This document shows positions 9,039 to 18,702 of a DNA stretch of 54,413 bases, one piece after another. The stretch comes from Flavobacteriaceae bacterium (lineage in GTDB: Bacteria; Bacteroidota; Bacteroidia; Flavobacteriales; Flavobacteriaceae). Each line of letters opens with the position of its first letter. Position 1 is the stretch's first letter. Both the position numbers and the translations under genes were made by a program. Below the pieces are notes generated by a model. It searched no databases. It was not told the origin of the DNA and was given only the letters and a program-made list of their open reading frames with translations. Location: positions 1 through 54,413 of the forward strand of contig CANHWG010000013.1 of the NCBI GenBank assembly GCA_947464335.1, read 5' to 3'.

Positions 9039-10289
9039 TTACAATCCGAAAGCCGCTTTCACTTGAGCTACATAATCCAATTTTTCCCAAGTAAATAATT
9101 CTACTTCTACTGTTTTTGGTTCACCGTTGGGCAATTGGAACGTTTTAGTAACGGTTTCAGGAGTTCTTCCCATATGTCCGTAAGCAGCCGTTTCACTATA
9201 AATTGGATTTCTCAATTTCAAACGTTGCTCAATAAAGTACGGACGCATATCAAAAACGTTCTCTACTACTTTACTGATTTCTCCATCTGTCATATTCACT
9301 TTTGAAGTGCCATAAGTTACAACGTTAATAGAAGTTGGTTTTGCTACTCCAATCGCATACGAAACTTGTACTAAAACTTCATCACACAATCCGGCAGCAA
9401 CCAAGTTTTTTGCAATGTGACGGGTTGCATACGCCGCTGAACGGTCCACTTTACTCGGGTCTTTTCCAGAGAAAGCACCACCACCGTGAGCTCCTTTTCC
9501 ACCATAGGTGTCAACAATGATTTTTCGTCCGGTTAAACCTGTATCTCCGTGTGGTCCACCGATAACGAATTTTCCAGTTGGATTAATATGATACGTGATT
9601 TGGTCATTAAATAAATGAGCATATTGTGGGTATTTTGCTTTAATTCTCGGTATCAAAATCCCAACCAAGTCACTTTTTATTTTAGCTAACATTTCAGCTT
9701 CTGCAGCAAAATCATCGTGTTGGGTAGAAATTACGATAGCGTCAATTCTTTGCGGTTTATTGTCGTCAGAATATTCTAAAGTAACTTGACTTTTTGCATC
9801 AGGACGCAAGTATGTAATCTCTTTATTTTCTCTTCGTAAGTTAGCCAATTCAATTAACAAAGCATGCGATAAATCTAAAGCTAAAGGCATGTAGTTTTCA
9901 GTCTCATTTGTTGCGTAACCAAACATCATCCCTTGGTCACCGGCACCTTGCTCTTCTTTACTAGCTCTGTCAACACCTTGGTTAATGTCTGCCGATTGTT
10001 CGTGAATAGCAGACAAAACGCCACATGAATCAGCTTCAAACATATACTCACTTTTAGTATAACCAATTTTACGAATAACTTCTCTTGCAATTTGTTGCAC
10101 ATCAAGATACGTACTTGATTTTACTTCACCTGCCAATATCACTTGTCCTGTGGTCACTAATGTTTCGCAAGCTACTTTTGAATCAGCATCAAATGCCAAA
10201 AAATTATCAATTAATGCATCCGAAATTTGATCCGCAACTTTGTCTGGATGTCCTTCACTCACTGACTCCGACGTAAATAAATAAGCCAT
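9039..10289 (-). CDS. metK: S-adenosylmethionine synthetase
   Basis: Makes SAM from methionine and ATP in the cytoplasm. At 416 residues it is close to the usual length of about 380-420. Visible family motifs are GHPDK at 13-17, GAGDQG at 115-120 in the substrate-gating region, and the glycine-rich loop [16 protein letters not shown] near 265-285. It ends convergently with the GLPGLI operon. Upstream, on its own strand, is a 150-base leader with two clear hairpins and a good -7 element; the SAM-I riboswitch nearby is on the other strand and drives metH. Control of metK by its own leader is likely but not shown. Confidence 0.97.
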   Translation of the reverse strand: MAYLFTSESVSEGHPDKVADQISDALIDNFLAFDADSKVACETLVTTGQVILAGEVKSSTYLDVQQIAREVIRKIGYTKSEYMFEADSCGVLSAIHEQSADINQGVDRASKEEQGAGDQGMMFGYATNETENYMPLALDLSHALLIELANLRRENKEITYLRPDAKSQVTLEYSDDNKPQRIDAIVISTQHDDFAAEAEMLAKIKSDLVGILIPRIKAKYPQYAHLFNDQITYHINPTGKFVIGGPHGDTGLTGRKIIVDTYGGKGAHGGGAFSGKDPSKVDRSAAYATRHIAKNLVAAGLCDEVLVQVSYAIGVAKPTSINVVTYGTSKVNMTDGEISKVVENVFDMRPYFIEQRLKLRNPIYSETAAYGHMGRTPETVTKTFQLPNGEPKTVEVELFTWEKLDYVAQVKAAFGL

Positions 10290-10443
10290 AACTATATTTT
10301 AGTTTTTATGCTGAATCTATTTTCAGCATCTGTTAAAATTGATTTTTAAAGAAAAATGGATTGCGTTGAAGCTAAAGGAGAATTTCTGCTTTAGCATTTT
10401 TTAACGAGGTTGCAATCAGTTCAAATTTTTCCTCTTATTTTCG
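10290..10443 (-). ncRNA. Structured 5' leader of metK, candidate cis-regulatory RNA
   Basis: Read on the minus strand from the predicted start site, the leader can fold as an outer stem GATTGC/GCAATC (10418-10413 with 10364-10359). This encloses a perfect 7-bp hairpin GCTAAAG/CTTTAGC with loop CAGAAATTCTC. A second hairpin, ATGCTGAA-AATAGA-TTCAGCAT (about 10330-10309), sits just before the metK start codon. I do not recognise it as SAM-I or any other named riboswitch. A link to SAM or methionine is inferred only from the gene it precedes. Confidence 0.45.
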
Positions 10444-10447
10444 ATTG

Positions 10448-10455
10448 CAAATGTA
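10448..10455 (-). promoter_or_regulatory. Putative metK -7 promoter element
   Basis: On the minus strand TACATTTG matches TAnnTTTG exactly and is followed by CAATCG. It would start transcription near 10441, giving the structured metK leader. Confidence 0.6.
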
Positions 10456-10594
10456 TGAAATCATATTTAATTCCAAATTATTCTTTGATTTTTTTTGATG
10501 CCTAAACTATAACGTTGTAGGTTTTTATTTTTAAAATCCCTTGCAAATACCATTTCTATGCCTTTACTTTGTCATGTTCATAAACTTATTGTTC

Positions 10595-10726
10595 GTTATC
10601 ACGAAAGCTGGAGGGAATAGACCCGTTGAAAGCTTAGCAACCCTTTGCCAAAAGAAGGTGCTACATTCTATCTTTATTCTGAACTTGTTTCAGTACCTGT
10701 TTAATCAGAAGTAAAGAACAGATAAC
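10595..10726 (+). ncRNA. SAM-I (S-box) riboswitch upstream of metH-metF
   Basis: The conserved SAM-I core is readable in order: GTTATC (P1 5'), ACGAAAGCTGGAGGGA, GACCCGTTGAAAGC, TTAGCAACC, then GGTGCTAC and the closing GATAAC (P1 3', 10721-10726). P4 is unusually long: CTTTATTCTGA (10672-10682) pairs with TCAGAAGTAAAG (10705-10716), and its tip contains a further small hairpin CTGAACTTGTTTCAG. A second GATAAC occurs at 10752-10757 and could compete for the 5' strand of P1. The riboswitch binds SAM and would lower expression of the methionine-synthesis genes downstream. The nearest candidate promoter is TTG near 10539 with TTTACTTTG near 10564. Confidence 0.93.
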
Positions 10727-10774
10727 CCCGAGAATTCTTCTCAACTTTCATGATAACATACTATAATTTTTTAC

Positions 10775-10880
10775 GAGCTTTTTCCTGCTTTACGCTATAT
10801 CTTTTTTGTTTTGTCTCCCTGAGCGCAGTCGAAGGGCCTTTATTAAAAACAAAAAAGGATGTCGCTTCAATCAGGGCTAG
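10775..10880 (+). repeat. Modular palindromic element, copy 1 (contains a nested repeat)
   Basis: The left end TTCCTGCTTTACGC and right end CGCTTCAATCAGGGCTAG match the other four copies in this window. The interior has perfect 12-bp arms, CTTTTTTGTTTT (10801-10812) and AAAACAAAAAAG (10846-10857). Between the arms sits CCCTGAGCGCAGTCGAAGGG (10817-10836), a repeat that also occurs alone at 28177 and, diverged, at 30096. The element lies in the leader between the SAM-I riboswitch and metH. Confidence 0.8.
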
Positions 10881-10953
10881 AATAAGTGCAAACAATAACC
10901 GTAGACAACCTTGCAGATTTTTTTCTGTGAGCATTGCGGTTAAACTAAAAAAT

Positions 10954-11943
10954 ATGTCAAAAATTCAAGACACCATAAAAGAAAGAATCCTTGTCCTAGA
11001 CGGAGCCATGGGAACGATGCTTCAACGCAACAACTTCTCCGAAGAAGATTTCCGAGGAGAACGTTTCAAAGACTTCCCGCATCCGTTAAAAGGAAATAAT
11101 GATTTGCTTTCCCTAACTCAACCCGAAGCGGTTAAACAGGTTCATCGTTTGTATTTTCAAGCCGGAGCCGATATTGTCGAAACCAATACATTTTCAGGAA
11201 CAACCATCGGAATGGCCGATTATCATTTAGAAGATTTAGTTTATGAGTTAAACTACGAATCGGCAAAAATTGCGCGCGAGGTAGCAGACGAATTCACAGA
11301 CCGACCAAGATTTGTTGCCGGTTCCATTGGACCAACCAATCGAACTGCTTCGATGTCACCCGATGTTAATGATCCAGGATTTCGTGCCGTAACGTTCGAC
11401 GATTTACGAATTGCTTACAAACAACAAGTCGAAGCGTTGATTGATGGAGGTTGTGATGTTTTATTAGTAGAAACTATTTTCGACACCCTAAATGCAAAAG
11501 CGGCTTTGTTCGCTATCGAAGAAGTAAAAGAAGAACGAAATTTAGACATACCCGTGATGGTTTCAGGAACCATTACCGACGCATCTGGAAGAACGCTTTC
11601 GGGGCAAACGGTGGAAGCGTTTTTAATATCTATTTCTCATATTCCATTGTTGAGTATTGGATTTAATTGTGCCCTAGGTGCCGATCAATTAAAACCGTAT
11701 TTAAGCAGATTAGCCATGAACACACAACTTAACATTTCGGCACATCCCAATGCCGGTCTACCCAATGCTTTTGGCCAATACGACCAAACACCATCAGAAA
11801 TGCAAGCCTTGATTAAGGAATATTTACAAGATAATTTAATCAATATAATCGGTGGTTGTTGTGGCACTACACCCGAACATATCAAAGCAATTGCCGATGT
11901 GGCTAAGGAATTCAAACCAAGACAAATTTTAGAAACGATATAA
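10954..11943 (+). CDS. metH: Methionine synthase, homocysteine-binding subunit (split MetH, N-terminal domain)
   Basis: Carries the zinc/homocysteine module of cobalamin-dependent methionine synthase. It is 329 residues from ATG 10954 ([20 protein letters not shown]). Zinc-ligand signatures are visible: GFNCALG in the middle and [11 protein letters not shown] near the C-terminus, with VETNTFSGT earlier. An upstream in-frame ATG at 10750 adds 68 residues that are just translated repeat DNA (SLSAVEGP), so I reject it. The stop overlaps the next start (TAATG), so the two metH parts are coupled. Flavobacteria commonly encode MetH as two proteins; this is not a broken gene. Expression is expected to be under the SAM-I riboswitch. 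Confidence 0.95.
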   Translation: MSKIQDTIKERILVLDGAMGTMLQRNNFSEEDFRGERFKDFPHPLKGNNDLLSLTQPEAVKQVHRLYFQAGADIVETNTFSGTTIGMADYHLEDLVYELNYESAKIAREVADEFTDRPRFVAGSIGPTNRTASMSPDVNDPGFRAVTFDDLRIAYKQQVEALIDGGCDVLLVETIFDTLNAKAALFAIEEVKEERNLDIPVMVSGTITDASGRTLSGQTVEAFLISISHIPLLSIGFNCALGADQLKPYLSRLAMNTQLNISAHPNAGLPNAFGQYDQTPSEMQALIKEYLQDNLINIIGGCCGTTPEHIKAIADVAKEFKPRQILETI

Positions 11944-14621
11944 TGGCGCAAGCAACCAAATACCTAAAACTATCCGGCTTAGAACCTCTAATAGTAACTC
12001 CCGAATCCAACTTCATAAACGTAGGTGAACGAACTAATGTAACAGGTTCGCGTAAATTTCTCCGATTAATAAAAGAAGAGAAATACGAAGAAGCATTAGA
12101 CATTGCCCGGGATCAAGTGGAAGGCGGCGCCCAAATCATCGATATCAATATGGATGAAGGAATGTTGGATGGCATGTATGCCATGACCAAATTTCTTAAT
12201 CTAATAGCGGCCGAACCCGATATTGCTCGCGTTCCCGTAATGGTTGACAGTTCCAAATGGGAAATTATTGAGGCAGGTTTAAAAGTAATTCAAGGCAAAG
12301 GTGTTGTAAATTCGATTTCCTTAAAAGAAGGAAAAGAAACGTTCATTCATCATGCCAAATTGATCAAAAGATACGGAGCCGCAGTAATCGTAATGGCTTT
12401 TGACGAAGATGGTCAGGCAGATAACTATCAAAGAAGAATCGAAATATGCAAAAGGAGTTATGATATTTTAGTAAATGAAGTGCATTTCCCAGCTGAGGAT
12501 ATCATTTTTGACCCCAATATTTTTCCGGTGGCAACCGGAATGGAAGAACATAAATTAAACGCTTTAGATTTTTTTAGAGCCACTAAATGGATACGCGAAA
12601 ACTTGCCCTATGCCGGAGTTTCTGGCGGTGTGAGCAATGTTTCGTTTTCGTTTCGTGGCAATGATAAAGTGCGAGAAGCCATGCACTCGGCTTTTTTATA
12701 TCATGCCATTAAAAACGGAATGACGATGGGAATTGTAAACCCGGAAATGCTCGAGATATATGATGAAATAGACCCCATTTTATTAGAACATGTAGAAGAT
12801 GTTTTGCTCAATAGAAGAGATGATGCCACCGAACGATTACTAGATTTAGCCGAAAGTTTTAAAGGTGATTACAAAGTTAATGAAAAAGCCATACAAGAAT
12901 GGAGAAATGGTTCGGTTCAAGATAGATTAACACATTCCTTGGTAAAAGGTATTGACGAATTTATTGAAATTGATGTAGAAGAAGCCAGAGCCACTTCTGA
13001 AAAAGCTATTGATGTTATCGAAATTAATTTAATGGCCGGAATGAATGTTGTTGGTGATTTATTCGGAAGCGGAAAAATGTTTTTACCACAAGTAGTAAAG
13101 TCAGCCCGTGTAATGAAGAAAGCAGTAGCCTATTTATTGCCCTTTATCGAAGAACAAAAAGACGGAAAATCATCTTCAGCCGGAAAAGTGCTGATGGCAA
13201 CGGTTAAAGGCGATGTGCACGATATCGGTAAAAATATTGTTTCCGTAGTTTTAGGGTGTAATAATTTTGAAATCATCGACTTGGGTGTAATGGTACCACC
13301 TGAAAAAATTATAAAAGCTGCCATCGAACATAATGTAGATATTATAGGTTTAAGCGGATTGATTACACCATCTCTCGACGAAATGGTATATCTCGCTAAA
13401 GAAATGGATAAACTCAACATCAAAATTCCGATTATGATTGGTGGTGCTACCACTTCTCGTGCCCATACCGCTGTGAAAATTGCTCCAGAATATGAAGCCA
13501 CGGTGGTTCACGTAAACGACGCATCACGAGCAGTTACTGTGGCTAGCAATTTACTTCAAGTCGAAACTAAAGAAGAATATACTAAAACCGTACGTGCCGA
13601 ATACGACAATTTACGTGAAGGTTATTTGAATAGAAGTCGAGATAAAAATTATTTGTCGATAGAAGACGCTCGAAAAAATAAGTTGCAGTTAGATTGGGAT
13701 AATTTCCAACCTGTTAAACCAAATTTCATCGGAACAAAAACTGTCGAAGTGGAACTTTCTGAATTGGTTGATTTTATTGACTGGACACCCTTTTTCAGTT
13801 CATGGGAATTGTACGGAAAATATCCGGCGATTTTGACCGATGCCGTTGTTGGTGAACAAGCAACCAATTTATTTGCTGATGCCCAAAAAATGTTACAACA
13901 AATCGTTTCCGAAAAATGGTTGACTGCGAAAGGAATTCTCGGAATTTTTCCTGCAAACACTATAAATGACGATGATATTTTGGTGCAACCAACAACCGAC
14001 AACCGACAACCGACAACTTTTTTAACCTTACGACAACAATCCCAAAAAACGGCTGGTGCTCCCAATATTGCATTAGCTGATTTTATTGCGCCAAAAGATA
14101 GCGGGAAACAAGATTACATAGGATGTTTTTGCGTTACAACTGGATTTGGAGTAGATGAAAAAGCGGCTGAATTTGAAAAACAATTAGACGATTACAACTC
14201 GATTTTAGTAAAAGCACTTGGTGATAGATTGGCCGAAGCTTATGCCGAATATTTGCACTTGAAAGTTCGTAAGGAAATTTGGGGATATGCTTCGGATGAA
14301 AGCTTGACGAATCAAGATTTGATTGATGAAGAATACAAAGGAATTCGACCAGCACCGGGTTATCCTGCGTGTCCAGATCATTTAGAAAAACCAACTATTT
14401 GGAAATTGTTAAATGTAGAACAGGAAATAGGAGTAAAACTAACCGAAAGTATGGCGATGTGGCCAGCATCATCAGTGTCGGGATATTATTTCGCCAATCC
14501 TGAGAGCAAGTATTTTGGACTAGGAAAAATTAAAGAAGACCAAGTAGTAGATTACGCTAAACGAAGAGGAATTTCTACCGAAATCGCAACAAAATGGCTA
14601 GCGCCGAATATAGCAGATTAA
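11943..14621 (+). CDS. metH: Methionine synthase, folate/B12/activation subunit (split MetH)
   Basis: 892 residues with three modules. The pterin-binding domain is at about 1-290 ([27 protein letters not shown]). The cobalamin module is at about 300-560, with the cap segment and the B12 motif DVHDIGKN near residue 423, then GLSGLITPS and GGATTSRAH. The activation domain is at about 600-892 ([40 protein letters not shown]), which binds SAM for reductive reactivation. It methylates homocysteine from methyl-THF together with the preceding gene's product. A 9-residue Gln/Pro/Thr/Asn stretch near residue 683-693 is encoded by a tandem heptamer repeat and lies in a loop before LRQQSQKT. The reading frame is intact. 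Confidence 0.96.
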   Translation: MAQATKYLKLSGLEPLIVTPESNFINVGERTNVTGSRKFLRLIKEEKYEEALDIARDQVEGGAQIIDINMDEGMLDGMYAMTKFLNLIAAEPDIARVPVMVDSSKWEIIEAGLKVIQGKGVVNSISLKEGKETFIHHAKLIKRYGAAVIVMAFDEDGQADNYQRRIEICKRSYDILVNEVHFPAEDIIFDPNIFPVATGMEEHKLNALDFFRATKWIRENLPYAGVSGGVSNVSFSFRGNDKVREAMHSAFLYHAIKNGMTMGIVNPEMLEIYDEIDPILLEHVEDVLLNRRDDATERLLDLAESFKGDYKVNEKAIQEWRNGSVQDRLTHSLVKGIDEFIEIDVEEARATSEKAIDVIEINLMAGMNVVGDLFGSGKMFLPQVVKSARVMKKAVAYLLPFIEEQKDGKSSSAGKVLMATVKGDVHDIGKNIVSVVLGCNNFEIIDLGVMVPPEKIIKAAIEHNVDIIGLSGLITPSLDEMVYLAKEMDKLNIKIPIMIGGATTSRAHTAVKIAPEYEATVVHVNDASRAVTVASNLLQVETKEEYTKTVRAEYDNLREGYLNRSRDKNYLSIEDARKNKLQLDWDNFQPVKPNFIGTKTVEVELSELVDFIDWTPFFSSWELYGKYPAILTDAVVGEQATNLFADAQKMLQQIVSEKWLTAKGILGIFPANTINDDDILVQPTTDNRQPTTFLTLRQQSQKTAGAPNIALADFIAPKDSGKQDYIGCFCVTTGFGVDEKAAEFEKQLDDYNSILVKALGDRLAEAYAEYLHLKVRKEIWGYASDESLTNQDLIDEEYKGIRPAPGYPACPDHLEKPTIWKLLNVEQEIGVKLTESMAMWPASSVSGYYFANPESKYFGLGKIKEDQVVDYAKRRGISTEIATKWLAPNIAD
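13991..14017 (+). repeat. Tandem heptamer inside metH
   Basis: The 7-bp unit CAACCGA is repeated about 3.6 times and encodes part of [13 protein letters not shown] 7-bp unit shifts frame with each copy, so the two PTT peptides come from out-of-register copies. It occupies a loop of the activation domain and does not break the frame. Confidence 0.8.
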
Positions 14622-14630
14622 ATTAGTCCT

Positions 14631-14707
14631 AAAGTCAAAGGTCAAAAGTCTTAAATATAGATTTTATGACTTTCGACCTTCGACTTTCAAACCTTAAGAC
14701 TTATATT
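14631..14707 (+). repeat. AAGTC/GACTT imperfect palindrome before metF
   Basis: The left half is rich in AAAGTC, AAGGTC and AAAAGTC; the right half has GACTTTCGACCTTCGACTTT and TTAAGACTT, so the region is an imperfect inverted repeat. A closely similar sequence lies at 22502-22576 before dtd. Both supply a spurious in-frame ATG and a similar false N-terminal peptide. Confidence 0.72.
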
Positions 14708-15664
14708 ATGAAAGTAACACAACATATAGAAAACGCCAACGGAAAACCATTATTTTCTTTTGAGATTTTACCACCTTTAAAAGGACAAAACATCCAATCA
14801 ATTTTTGATAGTATTGACCCATTAATGGAATTTAATCCACCTTTTATAGATGTAACGTATCACCGAGAGGAATATGAATACAAGGAATTGCCTAACGGAT
14901 TGTTACAAAAGAAAATTGTAAAGAAACGTCCAGGAACAGTTGGTATATGTGCCGGAATTCAGAACAAATACAATGTTGATGCTATTCCGCATATTTTGTG
15001 TGGTGGATTTACTAAAGAAGACACCGAGAACTTATTGATTGATTTGGATTTTTTGGGTATTGATAATGTTGTAGCACTTCGGGGCGATGCCTTAAAAACA
15101 GAAACTTATTTTCGACCAGAGAAAGATGGAAATGAGTATGCAACGGATTTGGTGCTACAAATAAGCAATCTAAATAACGGAATTTACTTAGATGAGGATT
15201 TGAAGAATTCAGCTCAGACAAATTTCTGTATTGGTGTGGCAGGTTATCCAGAGAAACATATGGAAGCGCCAAGTTTGGATAGTGATATTCATTTCTTAAA
15301 GCAAAAAATTAAAAATGGCGCTGATTATATCATTACGCAAATGTTTTTTGACAATAAAAAGTTTTTTGATTATGTCGAAAAAGTTCGTGCTGCTGGTATA
15401 ACGATTCCAATTATTCCAGGTTTAAAGCCAATTGCCACCAAGAAACAGTTGAACTTAATTCCACACCGTTTTTCACTTGAATTGCCCGATGATTTGATTA
15501 TGGCAGTAGTAAAAGCGAAAGATAACGATGCGGTGAAACAGATAGGAATAGAATGGTGTACACAACAAAGTAAAGAATTGGTTGCAGCTGGAATTCCCGT
15601 TTTGCATTATTATTCGATGGGAAAAGCCGAGAATATAAAAGCGATTGCAAAGGAAGTTTTTTAA
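14708..15664 (+). CDS. metF: 5,10-methylenetetrahydrofolate reductase
   Basis: Reduces methylene-THF to methyl-THF, the methyl donor for MetH. From ATG 14708 (MKVTQHIENANGKPLFSFEI) it has 318 residues, the normal length. The N-terminal FSFEILPP carries the catalytic Glu, and the NVVALRGD segment, a folate/FAD-binding signature, is near residue 120. The ITQMFFD segment lies near 215. An in-frame ATG at 14666 would add 14 residues encoded by an intergenic palindrome, so it is not the real start. It sits 86 bases after metH and is the third gene behind the SAM-I riboswitch. Confidence 0.96.
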   Translation: MKVTQHIENANGKPLFSFEILPPLKGQNIQSIFDSIDPLMEFNPPFIDVTYHREEYEYKELPNGLLQKKIVKKRPGTVGICAGIQNKYNVDAIPHILCGGFTKEDTENLLIDLDFLGIDNVVALRGDALKTETYFRPEKDGNEYATDLVLQISNLNNGIYLDEDLKNSAQTNFCIGVAGYPEKHMEAPSLDSDIHFLKQKIKNGADYIITQMFFDNKKFFDYVEKVRAAGITIPIIPGLKPIATKKQLNLIPHRFSLELPDDLIMAVVKAKDNDAVKQIGIEWCTQQSKELVAAGIPVLHYYSMGKAENIKAIAKEVF

Positions 15665-15713
15665 AGAAATAATAAGTTGATAATTTTATCGTTATCGTTC
15701 TAAACCACATAAA

Positions 15714-16559
15714 ATGAAGAAAGTTTTATTGATTATTTTTTTGGGATTAAGCGTAACGATTTTCGCTCAGGATTTTCCTTTTATGTCAGCATCAACAAAG
15801 AAAATTCAAAGCAAAGAATACATCGATTATTTAAATGATAATATAGCCAAAGTTGACAGTATTCAAAAAACAACAAAATGGTTTTTAGAAGACGGAACAA
15901 CTTTCAATCAAAAATATTCTGATTCTGTTTTTAAATCAAAAGAAGGGTATCGCTATAACACAAAATTGTATCGCGATACGATTAGCAATACTTTCAGTTA
16001 TGTATTGTACAAACGGGATAAAGCAGAAGTAAGAGAAACCAATAGAGATTTCAATGATTATATCAAAGCCGATGAAAAAAACCGTAAAAAATTAAAAAAA
16101 CAGATTCTTAATGAACTGACTTTAAATGATATGAAAGGCGAAGTTCATACGCTTGAGACATTAAAAGATAAGATAATTGTTGTTGATTTTTGGTTTATTA
16201 ATTGTGCGGCTTGCATCAAAGAAATACCCGATTTGAATAAACTAAAATGCGAATATGAAACAGAAGACATTGAATGGTTTGCGGTGACCTATGATCCAAA
16301 AGATAAAGTAGAGCGTTTTCTAGAACGCATGAAATTTGACTATACTATTGTTCCGGATAGTAAACACCTCACAGAACGATTTGACATTCGATTTTATCCC
16401 ACAACCTTAATAATTGATGAAGAAGGGAAAATTGTTTACACTGGTAAATTTGGACCAATGAATAATCGTGTAAACGAAATTAGAGAAGCACTCAATAAAC
16501 TAATTAAATCAAAGAAGTACGCCGTAAAAACTGGTCCAGCATTGCCAATCGAAGAGTAA
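15714..16559 (+). CDS. TlpA-like thioredoxin-fold protein, secreted
   Basis: 281 residues: a signal peptide (MKKVLLIIFLGLSVTIFAQ), a polar N-terminal region of about 120 residues with no recognised fold, then a thioredoxin/TlpA domain at about 135-270. The active-site segment is WFINCAACIKEIP, a CxxC with Ala-Ala between the cysteines and located near residue 164. A cis-Pro candidate lies in FYPTTLII. This places it in the periplasmic TlpA/ResA-like group of disulfide reductases; the partner is unknown. It lies 49 bases after metF, so it could be read through from the methionine operon, but its role does not obviously fit there. Confidence 0.85.
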   Translation: MKKVLLIIFLGLSVTIFAQDFPFMSASTKKIQSKEYIDYLNDNIAKVDSIQKTTKWFLEDGTTFNQKYSDSVFKSKEGYRYNTKLYRDTISNTFSYVLYKRDKAEVRETNRDFNDYIKADEKNRKKLKKQILNELTLNDMKGEVHTLETLKDKIIVVDFWFINCAACIKEIPDLNKLKCEYETEDIEWFAVTYDPKDKVERFLERMKFDYTIVPDSKHLTERFDIRFYPTTLIIDEEGKIVYTGKFGPMNNRVNEIREALNKLIKSKKYAVKTGPALPIEE

Positions 16560-16646
16560 TGTTATTTTAAGATTTAACTATCTAATCCCAGTAAACTTAA
16601 TCTAAATTTGTTAGTACTAGGTTTTTTACAAAAGACAATCCCAAAA

Positions 16647-16729
16647 CTAGCCCTGATATTAGTGGAAATCCTCTTTGTCAAAGTTTTAACTTTGACAAAG
16701 ATATTGGAACGGATAGCAGGAATAGGGCT
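16647..16729 (-). repeat. Modular palindromic element, copy 2 (reverse orientation)
   Basis: On the minus strand it begins AGCCCTATTCCTGCTATCCG and ends CACTAATATCAGGGCTAG, the same ends as the other copies. The interior is a perfect 13-bp inverted repeat with a 2-nt centre: CTTTGTCAAAGTT (16673-16685) and AACTTTGACAAAG (16688-16700). This core sequence is not shared with the other copies. It fills most of the gap between the TlpA-like gene and the PagL-like gene. Confidence 0.8.
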
Positions 16730-16770
16730 CACAAAAAATCCCGAACTGTGCGCTCCAAAAGATATTCTGT

Positions 16771-16778
16771 TATATTTG
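16771..16778 (+). promoter_or_regulatory. -7 element for the PagL-like gene
   Basis: TATATTTG matches TAnnTTTG exactly, 17 bases before the start codon. No strong -33 TTG is visible at the expected distance. Confidence 0.6.
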
Positions 16779-16795
16779 TGACTTAAATTTATAGA

Positions 16796-17884
16796 ATGAG
16801 GAAGTTTTACCTTCTTTTTTTGTTTTTCACTTTTTCGCTTTTGGGACAAAATAAGAATCCTTTCACGCTAGATATATCCCTGTTGAGAGGTAATGCCTTG
16901 CCTCATACAGAAGATATGTATCATCTCGTAAATGGACATCCGGATGGGATAATGGTTAATTTTGGCAAGAGAACTGACGGTTCTAAAGAATGGCATCAGG
17001 CCTATAATTACCCTGAATATGGCGGTTATTTTTTGTATCAAGATTTTAAAAGTCAGCCCTTGGGGCAAAATTACGCTATAGGTGCTTTTTATAATTTTTA
17101 CTTTTGGAAGAGACAACTTCAATTCAAAATTTCTCAAGGAATTGCAATGACAACCAATCCATACGATAAAGTTGACAACAGCAAAAACAAAGCATTTGGT
17201 AGTAGATTAATGGGAAATACCAATTTCGGATTTACCTATGATAACCAAACACTTTTCAAAAATATTGGTTTTCACGCCGGAATTTTATTCACACATTATT
17301 CTAACGGAAGAGTAAAATCGCCCAATAGTGGTATTAACACTTACCTTTTAAATGTTGGGGTTAATTATAATTTTTCAGAAGAATTTAATCCAATCACTGA
17401 TACTACTCAAGTTAAAAAATCATATAAGGAACCCATAAGATATAATTTTATTCTGAGAACCGGAGTCAATGAAAATCCTATTGTCAATAGCGGACAATTT
17501 CCTTTCTACCACATAGGTTTTTATGCCGATAAAAGATTAAATAGAAAAACTGCGCTACAATTTGGTGCCGAATTGTTTTTAACACAATCCATCAAAGAAT
17601 ATATAAAATATTTTTCTGTGGCCTATCCCGAGGATAATATCGACGCCAACACCGATTATAAACGAATCGGTATTTTTATTGGTCACGAATTACTAATTAA
17701 CCGAATTTCTCTCGAAGCACAACTTGGTTATTATGTATATCAACCTTTCAAAAAAGACATTCCAATTTATGATAGAGTGGGTATAAAATATTATTTCAAT
17801 GATCATTTTTTTGGTGGATTTACCATTAAAACGCACCTTTTTTTAGCAGAAGCGTTAGAATTTGGAATAGGATATAGAATTTAA
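16796..17884 (+). CDS. Acyloxyacyl hydrolase / PagL-like lipid A deacylase
   Basis: 362 residues with a signal peptide (MRKFYLLFLFFTFSLLGQ). The central THYSNG segment (near residue 165) followed by SPNSGIN matches the His-Ser active-site region of PagL-type lipid A 3-O-deacylases. The C-terminal half has beta-strand-like segments that end in GIGYRI, as expected of a small outer-membrane barrel. It is longer than Pseudomonas PagL but typical of the flavobacterial 'acyloxyacyl hydrolase' proteins. It would remove acyl chains from lipid A in the outer membrane. A DUF2807 lipoprotein gene follows after 10 bases, probably co-transcribed. The enzymatic role is inferred from the motif. Confidence 0.8.
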   Translation: MRKFYLLFLFFTFSLLGQNKNPFTLDISLLRGNALPHTEDMYHLVNGHPDGIMVNFGKRTDGSKEWHQAYNYPEYGGYFLYQDFKSQPLGQNYAIGAFYNFYFWKRQLQFKISQGIAMTTNPYDKVDNSKNKAFGSRLMGNTNFGFTYDNQTLFKNIGFHAGILFTHYSNGRVKSPNSGINTYLLNVGVNYNFSEEFNPITDTTQVKKSYKEPIRYNFILRTGVNENPIVNSGQFPFYHIGFYADKRLNRKTALQFGAELFLTQSIKEYIKYFSVAYPEDNIDANTDYKRIGIFIGHELLINRISLEAQLGYYVYQPFKKDIPIYDRVGIKYYFNDHFFGGFTIKTHLFLAEALEFGIGYRI

Positions 17885-17894
17885 AATTAAACCC

Positions 17895-18644
17895 ATGAAA
17901 AAGCTATCTTTAGTACTATTTATATTCCTTGTTTTCAATTCCTGCGAAAAGCCAAGTGATTGCATCGAAAGTTCGGGAGCAATTATTACCAAAGACATTC
18001 CTGTTACTAATTTCAAAAAAATAAAAGTATATCGCGGAATAGAAATCATTATTACACAAGGAACAGAATACAAAATTCAAATTGTTGCCGGCGAAAATTT
18101 CATTGATAATATTGAAGTAAAACAAAATGGTGATCAACTTATTTTTAAAGACAATACTCGATGCAATTGGGTTCGCGATTATGGTCAAACCAAAATTTTA
18201 GTAACCACGCCAACATTAGAAGAAGTCTATTCAAAAACCGATAGAAATATCAGTTCCAACGGACTTTTAACTTTTCCTAACTTAACTTTTCTCTCATTAG
18301 ACAAAGACGCTGATGGCGAAAGCGGTGCAGGAACTGGCGATTTCATTCTTAATGTCAATAACGAAACGCTAACTATTGCCAACAATAATGTATCACGATT
18401 TTATCTTTCAGGACAAACGTTGAAAGCGGATTTTAACTTTTATTTTGGCGACGGACGAATTGAAGCGGAAGATTTAATTGCCAAAGAAATCAAAGTCTAT
18501 CACCGTGGTTCCAATGACATGATACTATTTCCTGTAGATAAAATTTCAGGCGTAATGAATAGTACAGGAAATATTATTCTTAAAAATGTCCCATTAATAA
18601 TTGATGTAGCAGAATTGTACCAGGGAAGTATTATTTATAATTAA
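17895..18644 (+). CDS. DUF2807 (GIN-domain) lipoprotein
   Basis: 249 residues. The signal peptide ends in the lipobox FNSC (Cys near residue 17). The mature part shows the features of DUF2807/GIN domains, also called putative auto-transporter adhesin head domains: an opening FKKIKVYRGIEIIITQG, IEVKQNGDQLIFKD, then regular short beta strands consistent with a right-handed beta-helix. The binding target is unknown. It follows the PagL-like gene by 10 bases and ends convergently with gldA. The outer-membrane location is inferred from the lipobox. Confidence 0.85.
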   Translation: MKKLSLVLFIFLVFNSCEKPSDCIESSGAIITKDIPVTNFKKIKVYRGIEIIITQGTEYKIQIVAGENFIDNIEVKQNGDQLIFKDNTRCNWVRDYGQTKILVTTPTLEEVYSKTDRNISSNGLLTFPNLTFLSLDKDADGESGAGTGDFILNVNNETLTIANNNVSRFYLSGQTLKADFNFYFGDGRIEAEDLIAKEIKVYHRGSNDMILFPVDKISGVMNSTGNIILKNVPLIIDVAELYQGSIIYN

Positions 18645-18702
18645 AAAACAATCAATACTTAATTGCTCAGTATAGCTGAAACTTAAAGCTGTAATTCGCC
18701 AA

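Noticed and set aside
10750..10953. Extended N-terminus for the first metH gene
   Set aside because: The 68 added residues are encoded by a dispersed repeat and an intergenic palindrome; homologous proteins start at the MSKIQ-like position.
11930..11950. metH broken by a frameshift
   Set aside because: The two parts overlap as TAATG, each has complete domains and normal ends, and split MetH is usual in flavobacteria. It is a coupled gene pair.
16574..16849. Minus-strand open frame of 91 codons
   Set aside because: It mostly translates palindromic element copy 2 and overlaps the start of the PagL-like gene; there is no signal or domain.
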